This document shows, piece by piece, positions 1 through 9,696 of a stretch of DNA of 64,000 nt. The position numbers and the translations under genes are program-made. The notes below the pieces were generated by a model. It worked only from the letters and a program-made list of their open reading frames with translations. It had not been told where the DNA came from and made no database searches. Numbering within the stretch: position 1 is the first letter of the stretch; each line of letters begins with the position of its first letter. Source of the DNA: Thermodesulfovibrionia bacterium (GTDB lineage Bacteria; Nitrospirota; Thermodesulfovibrionia; UBA6902); assembly GCA_947259645.1 (NCBI GenBank), contig CAMYND010000009.1, forward strand, positions 71,241-135,240, written 5' to 3'.

Positions 1-23
1 TAGATAAAAAAGATTAATATTCA

Positions 24-53
24 TTGACAGCAGTAGTTCGGATCGTGTATAAA
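24..53 (+). promoter_or_regulatory. Sigma70-type promoter of the nuo operon
   Basis: A perfect -35 hexamer TTGACA (24-29) is followed, after 18 bases, by TATAAA (48-53). Transcription would begin around 60, directly at the nuoA ATG (61). No Shine-Dalgarno sequence precedes that ATG, so the first message could be leaderless. The hexamers are seen; the transcription start is inferred from spacing. Confidence 0.65.
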
Positions 54-60
54 ATCTTCA

Positions 61-432
61 ATGCCAGGAACTTATATCCCATGGGACTATGTCCCGGTTA
101 TGATAGTGTTTGCATTTGCCGTGATGATAGGCCTCGGTGCGCTCGTTGGCGGGCTCCTCGTTAGACCACGGCGTCCCTACGCGCAGAAGTTAGCCCCTTA
201 TGAGTCTGGAAATCCACCGGTAGGAGAGCCCAGATATAAATTCTCGGTAAAGTTCTATATAGTAGCGATGCTCTTTGTTGTATTTGATGTTGAAGCTGTT
301 TTTATGTATCCCTGGGCTGTTGCTTTTGACAAGCTCGGGATGTTCGGGTTTATCGAAATGATGCTGTTTATATTTATTCTGCTTGTCGGGTATATCTATG
401 TCTGGAAGAAAGGGGCATTTGTCTGGGAATGA
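61..432 (+). CDS. nuoA: NADH-quinone oxidoreductase subunit A
   Basis: Small membrane subunit of complex I, at the junction of the peripheral arm and membrane arm near the quinone site. The 123-residue length is normal and three hydrophobic segments are visible (about 13-34, 62-84, 96-115). The family hallmarks are present: [12 protein letters not shown] at about 47-58 and the acidic FDVEAVF at 75-81. It is the first gene of an unbroken nuoA-N operon and overlaps nuoB by 4 bases. The ATG at 61 has no upstream ribosome binding site but lies where the promoter predicts the transcript to begin. The next in-frame ATG (100) would cut into the first membrane segment, so 61 is preferred. Confidence 0.96.
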   Translation: MPGTYIPWDYVPVMIVFAFAVMIGLGALVGGLLVRPRRPYAQKLAPYESGNPPVGEPRYKFSVKFYIVAMLFVVFDVEAVFMYPWAVAFDKLGMFGFIEMMLFIFILLVGYIYVWKKGAFVWE

Positions 433-950
433 GTGAGAGTCAGAATACAGACCTGATTGAAGTAGCAGAGAACACGAAGATAATTCCTGGGGCCAATACG
501 ATAATCACATCCCTTGACCAGCTGGTCAACTGGGGAAGGAAAAATTCTATATGGCCGATGACGTTCGGTCTTGCCTGCTGCGCTATTGAGATGATGGCAG
601 CAGGTTCAGCCCATTATGATTTTGACCGGTTCGGCATTGTGTTTCGCGCGTCGCCGAGACAGGCTGATGTAATTATTGTCGCGGGCACAGTAACGAAAAA
701 AATGGCGCCTGTCGTAAGAAGGGTGTATGACCAGATGCCGGAGCCTCGTTATGTAATTGCTATGGGAAGCTGTGCATGTTCCGGCGGAGTGTTTAATACC
801 TATTCGGTTGTCCAGGGCTGTGACAGTTTTTTGCCCGTTGATGTGTATGTCCCGGGATGTCCGCCCAGACCAGAGGCCCTGATGGAAGGGGTCATGAAAC
901 TTCAGGATAAAATACAAAAGGAGCATTTGAGATGGAGCCCCTGGAGATAG
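429..950 (+). CDS. nuoB: NADH-quinone oxidoreductase subunit B
   Basis: Peripheral complex I subunit carrying the terminal [4Fe-4S] cluster N2, which hands electrons to quinone. The four cluster ligands are visible as the CC pair (50-51) in [13 protein letters not shown], Cys115 in GSCACSGG, and Cys144 in PGCPPRPEA. Length (173 aa) is typical. The start overlaps the end of nuoA (ATGA) and the last 19 bases overlap nuoC, which implies translational coupling. Confidence 0.97.
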   Translation: MSESQNTDLIEVAENTKIIPGANTIITSLDQLVNWGRKNSIWPMTFGLACCAIEMMAAGSAHYDFDRFGIVFRASPRQADVIIVAGTVTKKMAPVVRRVYDQMPEPRYVIAMGSCACSGGVFNTYSVVQGCDSFLPVDVYVPGCPPRPEALMEGVMKLQDKIQKEHLRWSPWR

Positions 951-1462
951 TCGCACGAGTCAAGGACAAGTTTTTCAGTGAAGTTGTGACTGTCTCGGAG
1001 TTCCGGGACCAGGTATCTGTAAGCGTGAAGCGGGAGAGGCTTCTTGATATCTGCCGCTTCCTTCATGATGATCCTGAAACGCATATGGACTACCTGGCGG
1101 ATTTATGCGGGATTGACTATCCGGACAGAAAGTTCCGTTTTGAGGTCGTATATAATCTTTTTTCGATGAAGCACAGGCATCGTCTTCTCATCAAGGCTCT
1201 CATTCCGGAAGATGATCCGACTGTCGAGAGTGTTGTTCCTGTCTGGAATGGCGCGAACTGGCATGAACGGGAAGCCTGTGATATGTATGGAATCGTGTTC
1301 AACGGGCATCCTGATTTACGGCGCATTCTGATGCCTGAAGACTGGGAAGGATACCCGTTGAGAAAAGACTATCCCCTAAAGGGACCAGAGGACCGGGAAT
1401 ATAAAGGATTTGAAGAACTGAAAGAGCTGCACTCTCATGATGATGAGTGGAGAATTACGTAA
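932..1462 (+). CDS. nuoC: NADH-quinone oxidoreductase subunit C
   Basis: The 30-kDa-type peripheral subunit that packs against NuoD. The family signature around 109-150 is clear: [22 protein letters not shown] followed by [11 protein letters not shown] (cited here as two adjoining motifs). It is a stand-alone NuoC, not the NuoCD fusion found in enterobacteria. Its start lies inside the 3' end of nuoB. After its stop the operon has an unusual 156-base gap before nuoD. Confidence 0.96.
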   Translation: MEPLEIVARVKDKFFSEVVTVSEFRDQVSVSVKRERLLDICRFLHDDPETHMDYLADLCGIDYPDRKFRFEVVYNLFSMKHRHRLLIKALIPEDDPTVESVVPVWNGANWHEREACDMYGIVFNGHPDLRRILMPEDWEGYPLRKDYPLKGPEDREYKGFEELKELHSHDDEWRIT

Positions 1463-1618
1463 AACCCTTTAACCGATTTTCGCGTTTTTCATTAGCAGTC
1501 AGATTTCATGTATTCACCGTAACTTGGTGAAAGCATCTGTAATACAGGATAAGCCTGTTTCTTTGCTGTTAGTCAGTAATAATTTTGAAAACCGGTTTTT
1601 TAATAAAAGAGCAGAACA
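1463..1618 (+). other. Structured nuoC-nuoD intercistronic spacer
   Basis: This 156-base gap is the longest in the nuo operon. It can form a hairpin TTCACC/GGTGAA (1513-1531) and another ACAGG/CCTGT (1544-1558), and carries a 12-base palindrome AAAACCGGTTTT (1588-1599) just upstream of nuoD. No open frame is evident. It may be an RNA-processing site, an attenuator or an internal promoter region. The structures are seen; the role is inferred. Confidence 0.5.
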
Positions 1619-2818
1619 ATGTCTGACAAGGATAATAAACTTAAATTACTGACAAAAGAACTGACCATCAATATGGGTCCGCAACATCCTGCGACGCACG
1701 GTGTGTTGAGACTTGTCGTTGACCTTGATGGTGAGACGGTTGTTAAGTGTACACCCTACGTTGGTTATCTTCACCGGGGAGTTGAAAAGCTCGCAGAGCA
1801 CAGAAATTATATGCAGATCCTGCCGCTCACCGACCGCCTTGATTATATTTCATCGATGTCCAATAACATTGGCTATTGCACCGCTGTTGAGAAGCTCTTC
1901 GGCATTACGTTAACTGAAAGAACAGAGTACATAAGAACCATTGTCGGAGAACTGTCCCGCATTGCAAACCACCTGTTATGGCTTGCCACACATGCCCTTG
2001 ATATTGGCGCGATGACAGTATTTCTCTACTGCTTCAGGGAACGGGAACAGATAATGGACTTGTTCGAGAGGCTCTGCGGCGCGCGCCTTACCGTGACTTA
2101 CACGAGAATCGGCGGGTTGAAAAATGATGTTGATGCTCAGTGGCTTGAAGATCTCTATGCTTTTACCAATGAATTCCCGATGAGAGTCGAACAGTACGAA
2201 ACACTTATTGACCAGAACCGTATATGGCTGCGCAGGACGAAAGGTATCGGGGTCATATCCGCGGAAGAGGCGATTAACTGGGGATTGAGCGGGCCGACAC
2301 TCAGGGGTTCGGGAGTTCCCTATGATGTGCGGAATATTGAACCCTACGGTGTCTATGACAAGGTCAAGTGGGAGGTCTGCACCGCAAAAAACGGAGACAT
2401 ATATGACAGGTACCGGGTGAGGATGGATGAGTTCCGGCAGTCCAATTCGATTATCAAGCAGTGCATTGAGCAAATTCCCGATGGCCCGATAATGTCTGAC
2501 GCACCCAAGTTCACACTGCCGGCCAAGGACAAGGTGTTAAGTGACATGGAGCATCTGATTCACCATTTTGTTCTGATAACAAAGGGCCCACAGACAGCAC
2601 CGGAAGGGGAGCTGTATGTCCCGACCGAGGTACCGAAAGGAGAACTGGGGTTTCATTTTGTCAGCGACGGGGAGGGAAAACCCTATCGTATGAGAATACG
2701 GTCCCCGTCCTTTGTCCATGTGTCCGCGTTGCCGACGATTTGTGAAGGTGAACTGATAGCGGATGTTATCGCAAATATTGGAAGTATAGACATAGTATTA
2801 GGAGAATGCGACAGATAA
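1619..2818 (+). CDS. nuoD: NADH-quinone oxidoreductase subunit D
   Basis: The 49-kDa-type peripheral subunit that forms the quinone pocket with NuoB. It descends from the [NiFe]-hydrogenase large subunit. The N-terminal motif [12 protein letters not shown] (20-31) carries the conserved quinone-contacting histidine, and [14 protein letters not shown] and [13 protein letters not shown] (C-terminus) are typical. The 399-residue length is usual for the separate-gene form. It is preceded by the structured spacer and followed 14 bases later by nuoE. Confidence 0.97.
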   Translation: MSDKDNKLKLLTKELTINMGPQHPATHGVLRLVVDLDGETVVKCTPYVGYLHRGVEKLAEHRNYMQILPLTDRLDYISSMSNNIGYCTAVEKLFGITLTERTEYIRTIVGELSRIANHLLWLATHALDIGAMTVFLYCFREREQIMDLFERLCGARLTVTYTRIGGLKNDVDAQWLEDLYAFTNEFPMRVEQYETLIDQNRIWLRRTKGIGVISAEEAINWGLSGPTLRGSGVPYDVRNIEPYGVYDKVKWEVCTAKNGDIYDRYRVRMDEFRQSNSIIKQCIEQIPDGPIMSDAPKFTLPAKDKVLSDMEHLIHHFVLITKGPQTAPEGELYVPTEVPKGELGFHFVSDGEGKPYRMRIRSPSFVHVSALPTICEGELIADVIANIGSIDIVLGECDR

Positions 2819-2832
2819 AATGCTGATAGCTG

Positions 2833-3321
2833 ATGGCTGTCCGCTTTGAGCTGATTATGTTTAACGAAACCGTAATAAATGAGATCAATGGTATTCGGAA
2901 GAAGTACCCTGACCGCAGGAGTGCGCTTCTGCCTTCCCTCTATATTGCCCAGCGGGAATTCGGCTGGTTGAGCCTCAAGGCGATGTCATGTGTGGCAAAG
3001 GCACTGAACCTGCCTGAGGCTGATGTCAGGGGAACGGCTTCTTTTTATTCCATGTTCAAACACAACCCTGTTGGACGCAATGTTATTCAGTTGTGCACCA
3101 ATGTTTCCTGCATGATTCTCGGTGCGGAGAAACTTGTTGATTTCCTGAAGTCAAAATATGGTGTTCACCCTAATGGAACAAGTGAGGATGGACGGTTTTC
3201 CCTCGTCATAATGGAATGTATCGGCGCCTGCGGCACTGCGCCGGCAATGCTTGTTAATACGGATTTTCATGATGAGCTGTCAGAATCGAGAATTGAGGAG
3301 ATTTTAGAAAAGTACAAATAG
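2833..3321 (+). CDS. nuoE: NADH-quinone oxidoreductase subunit E
   Basis: The 24-kDa-type subunit with the [2Fe-2S] cluster N1a in the NADH-dehydrogenase module. The ligands are Cys88 and Cys93 (CTNVSC) and Cys129 and Cys133 (CIGAC). The thioredoxin-like domain occupies roughly the second half. The annotated ATG is at 2833, but the ATG at 2857 (MFNETV) fits the family start as well. Neither has a strong ribosome binding site. Confidence 0.95.
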   Translation: MAVRFELIMFNETVINEINGIRKKYPDRRSALLPSLYIAQREFGWLSLKAMSCVAKALNLPEADVRGTASFYSMFKHNPVGRNVIQLCTNVSCMILGAEKLVDFLKSKYGVHPNGTSEDGRFSLVIMECIGACGTAPAMLVNTDFHDELSESRIEEILEKYK

Positions 3322-3359
3322 AAATCCCGTGAAGTGTTGAATGTGATGTATTAAAGAAA

Positions 3360-4616
3360 ATGGAAAATTTTCTCCTGAAAAACATAGATAATCCCAACTC
3401 AGCCGACATTGCTGAATATGAACAGGCCGGGGGGTATAAGAATCTGTCCAAAGCGCTGGGAATAAAGCCGAAGGACGTGCTTGATGAGGTCAAGGCTTCA
3501 GGCCTGAGGGGGCGCGGTGGTGCTGGATTCCCGACAGGGATGAAGTGGACTTTTGCCACAGCTGATCCTAAATTTCCCAAGTATTTAATGTGCAATGCTG
3601 ATGAAGGTGAGCCGGGCACATTTAAGGACAGGCCGATTCTTGAAAAAAACCCGCACCTCCTTATTGAGGGGATGGCAATATCCGGATATGCACTGGGCGC
3701 GGAATACGGTCACATATATCTCAGGGGCGAGTATCCTGAGGCTGGGGATATCCTGAATTCAGCAATAAATCAGGCGAACGAGAAAAACTATCTGGGAGAG
3801 AACATCCTGGGCAAAGGCATAAAATTCAAACTTTCAGTGCATATGGGCGCGGGGGCTTATATCTGCGGGGAAGAGACCGCCCTCATTGAATCTATTGAAG
3901 GGAAAAAAGGTCAGCCCAGGAACAAGCCTCCCTTTCCTGTGAATGTCGGGGCCTGGGGCATGCCCACGATTGTGAACAATGTGGAAACTCTTTCAAATGT
4001 GCCCTATATTATCGAGATTGGCGGTGAAAATTACGCTAAAATCGGCAGCAGTGAATGTCCGGGCCCGAAGCTATTCAGCGTGAGCGGCTGTGTGAACAAG
4101 CCCGGGGTTTATGAGCTTCCGATGGGGACGACACTTCAGGATATTATCTATAACCATGCAGGCGGGATGCGGAATGGCAAGAAGCTCAAGGCAGTCATTC
4201 CGGGCGGTATATCAACACCGGTGCTTCCTGCCGACGCAATAGACTGTGCCATGGATTTTGTTGCGATGCCAAAGGCCGGAAGCATGCTCGGTTCAGGCGC
4301 TGTAATCGTGATGGATGAAGATGTCTGTATGGTGAAGGTAACCTACAGGGCGCTGAAGTTTTTTGAGCATGAATCATGCGGTAAATGTGTGCCCTGCCGG
4401 GAGGGCACGGACTGGCTCAGAAAAATTCTTGAGCGAATAGAAAATGGCAAGGGCACGCAAGGAGATATAGAACTCCTGTCTGATGTAGCCGGGATTATGT
4501 CAGGCAAAACATTCTGTCCCCTCGGTGATGGAGCGGCCGGTGTAGTTATGGGAATGATAAAACATTTCAGATCTGAATTTGAAGAGCATATAAAAGAAGG
4601 AAAGTGTACATTTTGA
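3360..4616 (+). CDS. nuoF: NADH-quinone oxidoreductase subunit F
   Basis: The 51-kDa-type subunit that binds NADH, FMN and [4Fe-4S] cluster N3 and takes the first electrons from NADH. The glycine-rich nucleotide motif GRGGAGFPTG lies at 51-60. The cluster ligands lie in ESCGKCVPC (about 338-345) and in FCPLGDG (about 384). At 418 residues it has normal length and no N-terminal or C-terminal fusion. Confidence 0.97.
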   Translation: MENFLLKNIDNPNSADIAEYEQAGGYKNLSKALGIKPKDVLDEVKASGLRGRGGAGFPTGMKWTFATADPKFPKYLMCNADEGEPGTFKDRPILEKNPHLLIEGMAISGYALGAEYGHIYLRGEYPEAGDILNSAINQANEKNYLGENILGKGIKFKLSVHMGAGAYICGEETALIESIEGKKGQPRNKPPFPVNVGAWGMPTIVNNVETLSNVPYIIEIGGENYAKIGSSECPGPKLFSVSGCVNKPGVYELPMGTTLQDIIYNHAGGMRNGKKLKAVIPGGISTPVLPADAIDCAMDFVAMPKAGSMLGSGAVIVMDEDVCMVKVTYRALKFFEHESCGKCVPCREGTDWLRKILERIENGKGTQGDIELLSDVAGIMSGKTFCPLGDGAAGVVMGMIKHFRSEFEEHIKEGKCTF

Positions 4617-4665
4617 AAATGAACCGGAGCGGAAAGGATGACATTTATACGTACGAAGAGATTCC

Positions 4666-7248
4666 TTGCTCCAGATTGCTATGATTACACTCACTATTAA
4701 CAATAAAGAGATATCTCTGGAACAACCGATGACCGTTCTTGAAGCGTCACGACAGGCGGGCATAAAGATTCCGACCCTCTGTTATTTCGAAGCGCTCAAA
4801 CCCTATGGCGGATGCCGGCTCTGCGTTGTTGAGGTGGAGAGAATGCCCAGGCTTCAGACCGCCTGCACATTGATGGTGGCTGATGGTATGGTTATTCAGA
4901 CCGAGTCAGATACTATCTCTGAAGTGAGGCGGGGCATCTTAGAATTTCTGCTTATCAACCATCCTCTTGACTGCCCCTACTGTGACAAGGCAGGGGAATG
5001 TGAACTGCAGGACCTGGTGAATAAATACGGACCGGCAGTGGGCAGGCATAAAGAGGAAAAAAGAAAAGTCCCTGAAAGTCATAAAGATCAGATTCTCGCC
5101 AGAAACATGGAGCGATGTGTTGCCTGCACAAGATGCGTGAGAATGTGCAGCGACGTACAGGGAGCATCAGCAATTTCGATGATGGGAAGGGGCAATGATA
5201 CTCGCATGGAGCCCTTTTCAGCTGATTCATTCAATTGTGAGTACTGCGGGAACTGTCTCACTGTATGCCCGGTGGGTGCTATATTGAGCCGTTTATATCT
5301 TCATAGTTTCAGGCCCTGGCAGGTTGATCGTGAAGTTGACACTGTCTGCTCATACTGCGGTGTAGGATGTTCTCTGACGGTCCAGGTGAGAGATGATTCC
5401 ATAAAGCGTGTTATCCCCAAAGAGGGGAAAGGTCTGAATAAAGGCCTTCTCTGTTCACGAGGACGCTTTGGGTATGAATATATCGGTAGTGATGATCGGC
5501 TGACAACGCCTCTGGTGAGAAAGAACGGAAAACTCGAGCCAGCCACATGGACTGAAGCGCTTGAGATAGTAGCCGATAAACTGCAGGGGATACGGAAGGA
5601 AAGCGGTGGTGTCTCAATTGCAGGGATCGCTTCTCCCAGATGCTCGAATGAGGACAATTACCTGTTTCAGAAATTCATGCGGATGACCTGCGGTACCAAT
5701 AATATCGATTCAATTTCCCGGACAGGATATGGCGCCGCGCAAAAATATTTTGAAGACCTCCTGGGGCAGGGAATTACGTCAAACTTAATAGATGGCTTGA
5801 AGAATTCTGAGGCCATCGTTGTTCTTGGTGGTGATCCAACTTCAATAAACCCGATTCTCGGGCTTTCCATTAGAGAGGCTGCGCGGCGTGGGGCTCAGAT
5901 CGCTGTTATTGGAAACGCAAAGGGCCTTGAACGGTTTAAGACTCTGCAGATAACTGCGCCGGTGTTTGAAGAGGCAGCAGTTCTTGAGTCATTGCTCGCA
6001 CAGGTCTTTGCCTCTAAAGGAGAACGGGGAGAACACGCGTTTCTGGACAGGGGGATCGCTGATATGGCTGCCGGGACATCAACGGTGAGTGATGTCAAAG
6101 GATTGGATGATCTGAAAAAGATACTCCTTGAAAGCCCTTCTACTTCAATTGTTTTCGGTACTGATCTGGTCCAGAGATCAGACGGACACCGTTCCCTCTT
6201 CGCTGTCTCAGGTCTGACATACCTCCTCGAAGCACGGCTCTATCTCCTGTCGGAAAAAGCAAATGAGCAGGGGGTAATTGATGCCGGGTGCGTTCCTGAT
6301 ATGCTTCCGGGTGGAAGGCCCCTTCATATAGAGGACTTTAAAAAGAAATTTGAGATGCTTTGGAAAGACAGTCTTCCTGATTTCAAGGGTAAAACACTAA
6401 TGGAAATAATTGAGGGGGCCAGGACCGGCGACATCAAGGCACTCTACATAATGGGAGAGAACCCTGTCTTTAATCTGCCTGACGCCAAGTATGTAAAAGA
6501 AGCACTGGATTCCCTTGATTTTCTGGTGGTGCAGGACATCTTCCTCAGTGAAACTGCTGAGCTCGCTGATGTTGTCCTTCCTGCACTTGGGTGGGCGGAG
6601 CGGACAGGAACTGTTACTAATCTTGAGAGAAGAATCCAGGTCCAGAAAAAGGCGGTGGAGACATCCGCAGGCATGGAAGACTGGAGAATCATTTCAGAGA
6701 TCTCGGGAAAAATGGGATACAAAATGGAATACAAGGATTCAGAGGATATAATGGATGAACTGGCACAGGTATCTCCCCTCTACCGTGACCTTACCTATAA
6801 AGAGATCGACAGGGGCAAGAGTATCTGGCCTTATCATGGCGAGCCTCTTCGGGGCGCGGAGATCAGTGAAATTCCTGCTGGAGAAGAGGTTCAATCCGGA
6901 AATGGAGCTGATTATTATCTTGCGGTGGACAGGCCCCTGTTTCATTCAGGAACATTATCGAGAAGGTCCCCGGCTCTTACAAAGATCATGCCCGAACCCG
7001 TTCTCAGGATCAGTGCTGCGTCAGCAGAAAAACTGGGCCTGACTGACGGCGACAGGGTGAACGTGACAACATCGGCAGGAAGCAGTGAAACAGTAGTTGT
7101 GGTTGATGATTCAATAACTGATAACAGGGTATACATGGGCAATAATTTTAAGGACAGGGGGGCCTGCAGATTACTCAACTTCAGGCTCGACTCTGTGACA
7201 AAGGCACCGGGCATTGAGGGCTGCGGAGTCACGATAGAGAAACGATAG
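4666..7248 (+). CDS. nuoG: NADH-quinone oxidoreductase subunit G
   Basis: Large iron-sulfur subunit of complex I. Numbered from the TTG at 4666, it has [2Fe-2S] ligands at Cys39/50/53/67, the His-Cys cluster at His99/Cys103/106/112, and two [4Fe-4S] motifs at Cys151/154/157/161 and Cys191/194/197/201. The extra N7-type motif CSYCGVGC (228-235) with Cys263 follows. The rest is a molybdopterin-oxidoreductase-like fold, including a C-terminal domain. At 860 residues it is a long form, close to formate-dehydrogenase-linked NuoG. The TTG has GAAGAG five bases upstream, while the ATG at 4681 (MITLTINNKE) better matches family starts, so the start is uncertain by five codons. Confidence 0.95.
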   Translation: MLQIAMITLTINNKEISLEQPMTVLEASRQAGIKIPTLCYFEALKPYGGCRLCVVEVERMPRLQTACTLMVADGMVIQTESDTISEVRRGILEFLLINHPLDCPYCDKAGECELQDLVNKYGPAVGRHKEEKRKVPESHKDQILARNMERCVACTRCVRMCSDVQGASAISMMGRGNDTRMEPFSADSFNCEYCGNCLTVCPVGAILSRLYLHSFRPWQVDREVDTVCSYCGVGCSLTVQVRDDSIKRVIPKEGKGLNKGLLCSRGRFGYEYIGSDDRLTTPLVRKNGKLEPATWTEALEIVADKLQGIRKESGGVSIAGIASPRCSNEDNYLFQKFMRMTCGTNNIDSISRTGYGAAQKYFEDLLGQGITSNLIDGLKNSEAIVVLGGDPTSINPILGLSIREAARRGAQIAVIGNAKGLERFKTLQITAPVFEEAAVLESLLAQVFASKGERGEHAFLDRGIADMAAGTSTVSDVKGLDDLKKILLESPSTSIVFGTDLVQRSDGHRSLFAVSGLTYLLEARLYLLSEKANEQGVIDAGCVPDMLPGGRPLHIEDFKKKFEMLWKDSLPDFKGKTLMEIIEGARTGDIKALYIMGENPVFNLPDAKYVKEALDSLDFLVVQDIFLSETAELADVVLPALGWAERTGTVTNLERRIQVQKKAVETSAGMEDWRIISEISGKMGYKMEYKDSEDIMDELAQVSPLYRDLTYKEIDRGKSIWPYHGEPLRGAEISEIPAGEEVQSGNGADYYLAVDRPLFHSGTLSRRSPALTKIMPEPVLRISAASAEKLGLTDGDRVNVTTSAGSSETVVVVDDSITDNRVYMGNNFKDRGACRLLNFRLDSVTKAPGIEGCGVTIEKR

Positions 7249-7256
7249 GACAGATT

Positions 7257-8228
7257 ATGACTTTTTCATTAGTGTTGTGGACATTTATCAAGGTAGCGAT
7301 AGTGGTTAGCATACTCATGCTCCATGTCTCGTATGTTGTTTATTTCGAACGCAAGGTCATAGGCCACATGCAGGCCCGTATGGGACCCATGCGCGTGGGA
7401 TGGCACGGGTTGCTTCAGCCCATAGCCGATGCGATAAAACTGTTTTTTAAAGAGGACATCATGCCGTCACAGGCTGATAAGTCGATATTCTACATCGCGC
7501 CCATAATCGGTGTACTTGCAGCGATAGGGTCTATAGCGGTAATACCGATGTGGGATGGCTTTGCAATAGCAAATATCAACATTGGCCTGCTGTTTATACT
7601 GGCCCTCTCGTCAGTTGGTTCCTATTCGATTATCCTTGCCGGCTGGGCGTCCAATTCAAAATACTCTTTTCTGGGCGGACTGCGTTCAGCTGCCCAGGTC
7701 ATAAGTTATGAAATCGCCATGGGACTGAGCCTGGTCGGGATTATGCTGCTCTCAGGGAGCGCCAATCTTACTGATATTGTCCACGCGCAGTCTGACTACT
7801 GGTTTATTTTTACACAGCCGGCAGCGTTCTTTGTATTTGTTGTAGCGATTATCGCGGAGACAAACAGGGCGCCCTTTGACCTTCCTGAAGCTGAAACAGA
7901 GCTTGTCGCGGGCTACGCCACTGAATACAGCGGCATACGGTTTGGTCTGTTCTTTATGGCTGAGTACGCCGGGATGTTCATTATGTCAGCCCTTGCTGTT
8001 GTCTGCTTCCTTGGCGGCTGGGATGGACCCGATATCAGGCTACTGGCCTGGGTCCCCGGTTTTGTCTGGTTCATATTAAAGGTATATGCATTTATCTTTT
8101 TCTATTTCTGGATACGGGCAACACTGCCCAGGTACAGGTATGACCAGCTGATGAGTCTCGGGTGGAAATTGTTTATACCCCTTGCACTTGCAAATGTTGT
8201 GTTTACGGCGTTGTTAAAACTGCTGTAA
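7257..8228 (+). CDS. nuoH: NADH-quinone oxidoreductase subunit H
   Basis: Membrane subunit linking the quinone site to the proton pumps. It has about eight hydrophobic segments and the conserved ERKVIGHMQARMGP loop (about 31-44). The strongly conserved acidic loop AETNRAPFDLPEAETELVAG (about 201-220) forms part of the quinone-site/E-channel. The 323-residue length is normal. It starts 9 bases after the nuoG stop. Confidence 0.97.
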   Translation: MTFSLVLWTFIKVAIVVSILMLHVSYVVYFERKVIGHMQARMGPMRVGWHGLLQPIADAIKLFFKEDIMPSQADKSIFYIAPIIGVLAAIGSIAVIPMWDGFAIANINIGLLFILALSSVGSYSIILAGWASNSKYSFLGGLRSAAQVISYEIAMGLSLVGIMLLSGSANLTDIVHAQSDYWFIFTQPAAFFVFVVAIIAETNRAPFDLPEAETELVAGYATEYSGIRFGLFFMAEYAGMFIMSALAVVCFLGGWDGPDIRLLAWVPGFVWFILKVYAFIFFYFWIRATLPRYRYDQLMSLGWKLFIPLALANVVFTALLKLL

Positions 8229-8265
8229 GGTGATAATGAAATGGTAAAAAGCGAAAAAAGGAAAT

Positions 8266-8829
8266 TTGATTTCAATGACGTTTAATGAACTGGTAAAAAA
8301 AGTATTTTTCATCGAGATTCTCCAGGGTCTTGCCCTGACCTTTAAAACGTGGGTAACCCCGTCGGTAACGCGTCAGTATCCAACAGAGAAGCGGGAACCA
8401 TTTCCCGGATCGAGGGGGCTTCACGCCCTTGTGAGAGATCCCGAGACAGGCCGGGAAAAGTGTGTGGGCTGCGGACTCTGTGCTGCCATGTGTCCTTCCC
8501 AGTGTATCTATATTTACACGAGCGAGGGAGAGGACCACAAAAAAGTCGTAGACCGGTACGAGATAGAAGTTTTGAGGTGCGTTTACTGTGCCCTCTGCGT
8601 TGAGGCCTGCCCCTATGGCGCTATCGCGCTGTCTCCTCACTTTGAGTACTCGGGCTACACACGGGAAGAATTTTACTACAAAAAAGAACGGTTGCTTGAG
8701 AACTGGGACAAATACATGGCTGACCCCAGGGGTGCTGAATACCTTGACAAATTCTGGGGGCCGAAATCATCTGACTTTGAGCTGCCTGACGGGCCTGAGA
8801 CAGGTTCTGAAGAGAGGAAGGCGTCATGA
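8266..8829 (+). CDS. nuoI: NADH-quinone oxidoreductase subunit I
   Basis: Peripheral subunit with two [4Fe-4S] clusters (N6a/N6b) that pass electrons to NuoB. Both CxxCxxCxxxCP motifs are intact, with Cys66/69/72/76 and Cys105/108/111/115 (numbered from 8266). The listed start is a TTG. The ATG at 8275 (MTFNELVKK) is a likely alternative, with AAGGAA 11 bases upstream. It overlaps nuoJ by 4 bases. Confidence 0.95.
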   Translation: MISMTFNELVKKVFFIEILQGLALTFKTWVTPSVTRQYPTEKREPFPGSRGLHALVRDPETGREKCVGCGLCAAMCPSQCIYIYTSEGEDHKKVVDRYEIEVLRCVYCALCVEACPYGAIALSPHFEYSGYTREEFYYKKERLLENWDKYMADPRGAEYLDKFWGPKSSDFELPDGPETGSEERKAS

Positions 8830-9344
8830 CGGTTCATCAGCTGATTTTCATATACTTTGCGATCGCGATGACCGGAATTTCTCTTTTGGTAGTGACCAGG
8901 CGGAACCCGGTTCACAGCGTGCTCTTCATGCTGGTCCTTTTTGTCCATATTGCAGCGCTCTATCTTTTCCTGAACGCTGAATTCCTGGCGGCTGTGCAGA
9001 TCATTGTCTATGCCGGGGCGATAATGGTTCTCTTTCTCTTCGTTATTATGCTCTTAAACCTGAGGCGGGAGGAGACAGAAGAGAAGTTCCACAGGCAGTG
9101 GCCGGTCAGCGCAGGGGCCGTGGCAGTGCTTGCGGTTTTTTTTATCATGATTGTCAGCAAAATTGTTGTTCTGCCAGCACTGGGAGAATACTCGATAGAT
9201 GCGATACGGTCAGAAGGAAGCATCATGACGGTTGGGAAAGTTCTGTTTACAAAATACCTGCTGCCATTTGAGATAGCCTCAATTATTCTCCTGGTAGCAA
9301 TTATTGGCGCAATTGTTTTGGCAAAGAAAAGTACAAACAGCTGA
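8826..9344 (+). CDS. nuoJ: NADH-quinone oxidoreductase subunit J
   Basis: Antiporter-arm membrane subunit with five hydrophobic segments. The conserved VQIIVYAGAIMVLFLFVIML helix (about 57-76), which forms the distorted pi-bulge helix in known structures, is clear. The 172-residue length is normal. The start overlaps the nuoI stop (ATGA). Confidence 0.95.
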   Translation: MTVHQLIFIYFAIAMTGISLLVVTRRNPVHSVLFMLVLFVHIAALYLFLNAEFLAAVQIIVYAGAIMVLFLFVIMLLNLRREETEEKFHRQWPVSAGAVAVLAVFFIMIVSKIVVLPALGEYSIDAIRSEGSIMTVGKVLFTKYLLPFEIASIILLVAIIGAIVLAKKSTNS

Positions 9345-9378
9345 CCGCTGAAGGTCAGCAATAAGAAGGAGGAGTTGG

Positions 9379-9681
9379 TTGGTTCCGTTAAGCTGGTACA
9401 TAATGTTAAGCGCGGTCATGTTCAGTATCGGTGTCTTTGGTTTTCTGGCGAGGCGCAATCTCATTATAATGTTTATTTCCCTGGAGCTGATGCTTAATTC
9501 TGTAAATGTCAGCCTGGTCGCCTTTAGCCATTATCTCCAGTCCATGAACGGCCAGATACTCGTCTTTTTTGTTATAACTGTTGCAGCTGCAGAGGCAGCG
9601 ATAGGGCTGGCAATATTGATCGCCTATTATAAAAATAATCCCACAATCAAAGTGGATGAGATTAACCTGTTAAAAGGATGA
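9379..9681 (+). CDS. nuoK: NADH-quinone oxidoreductase subunit K
   Basis: Small three-helix antiporter-arm subunit, 100 aa. It has the conserved glutamates in [10 protein letters not shown] (about 35-44) and [10 protein letters not shown] (about 69-78). It starts with TTG at 9379. This start is supported by a strong AAGGAGG (9366-9372) six bases upstream; the first ATG would remove the start of helix 1. Confidence 0.95.
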   Translation: MVPLSWYIMLSAVMFSIGVFGFLARRNLIIMFISLELMLNSVNVSLVAFSHYLQSMNGQILVFFVITVAAAEAAIGLAILIAYYKNNPTIKVDEINLLKG

Positions 9682-9696
9682 TGTGACAGGGGTGTT

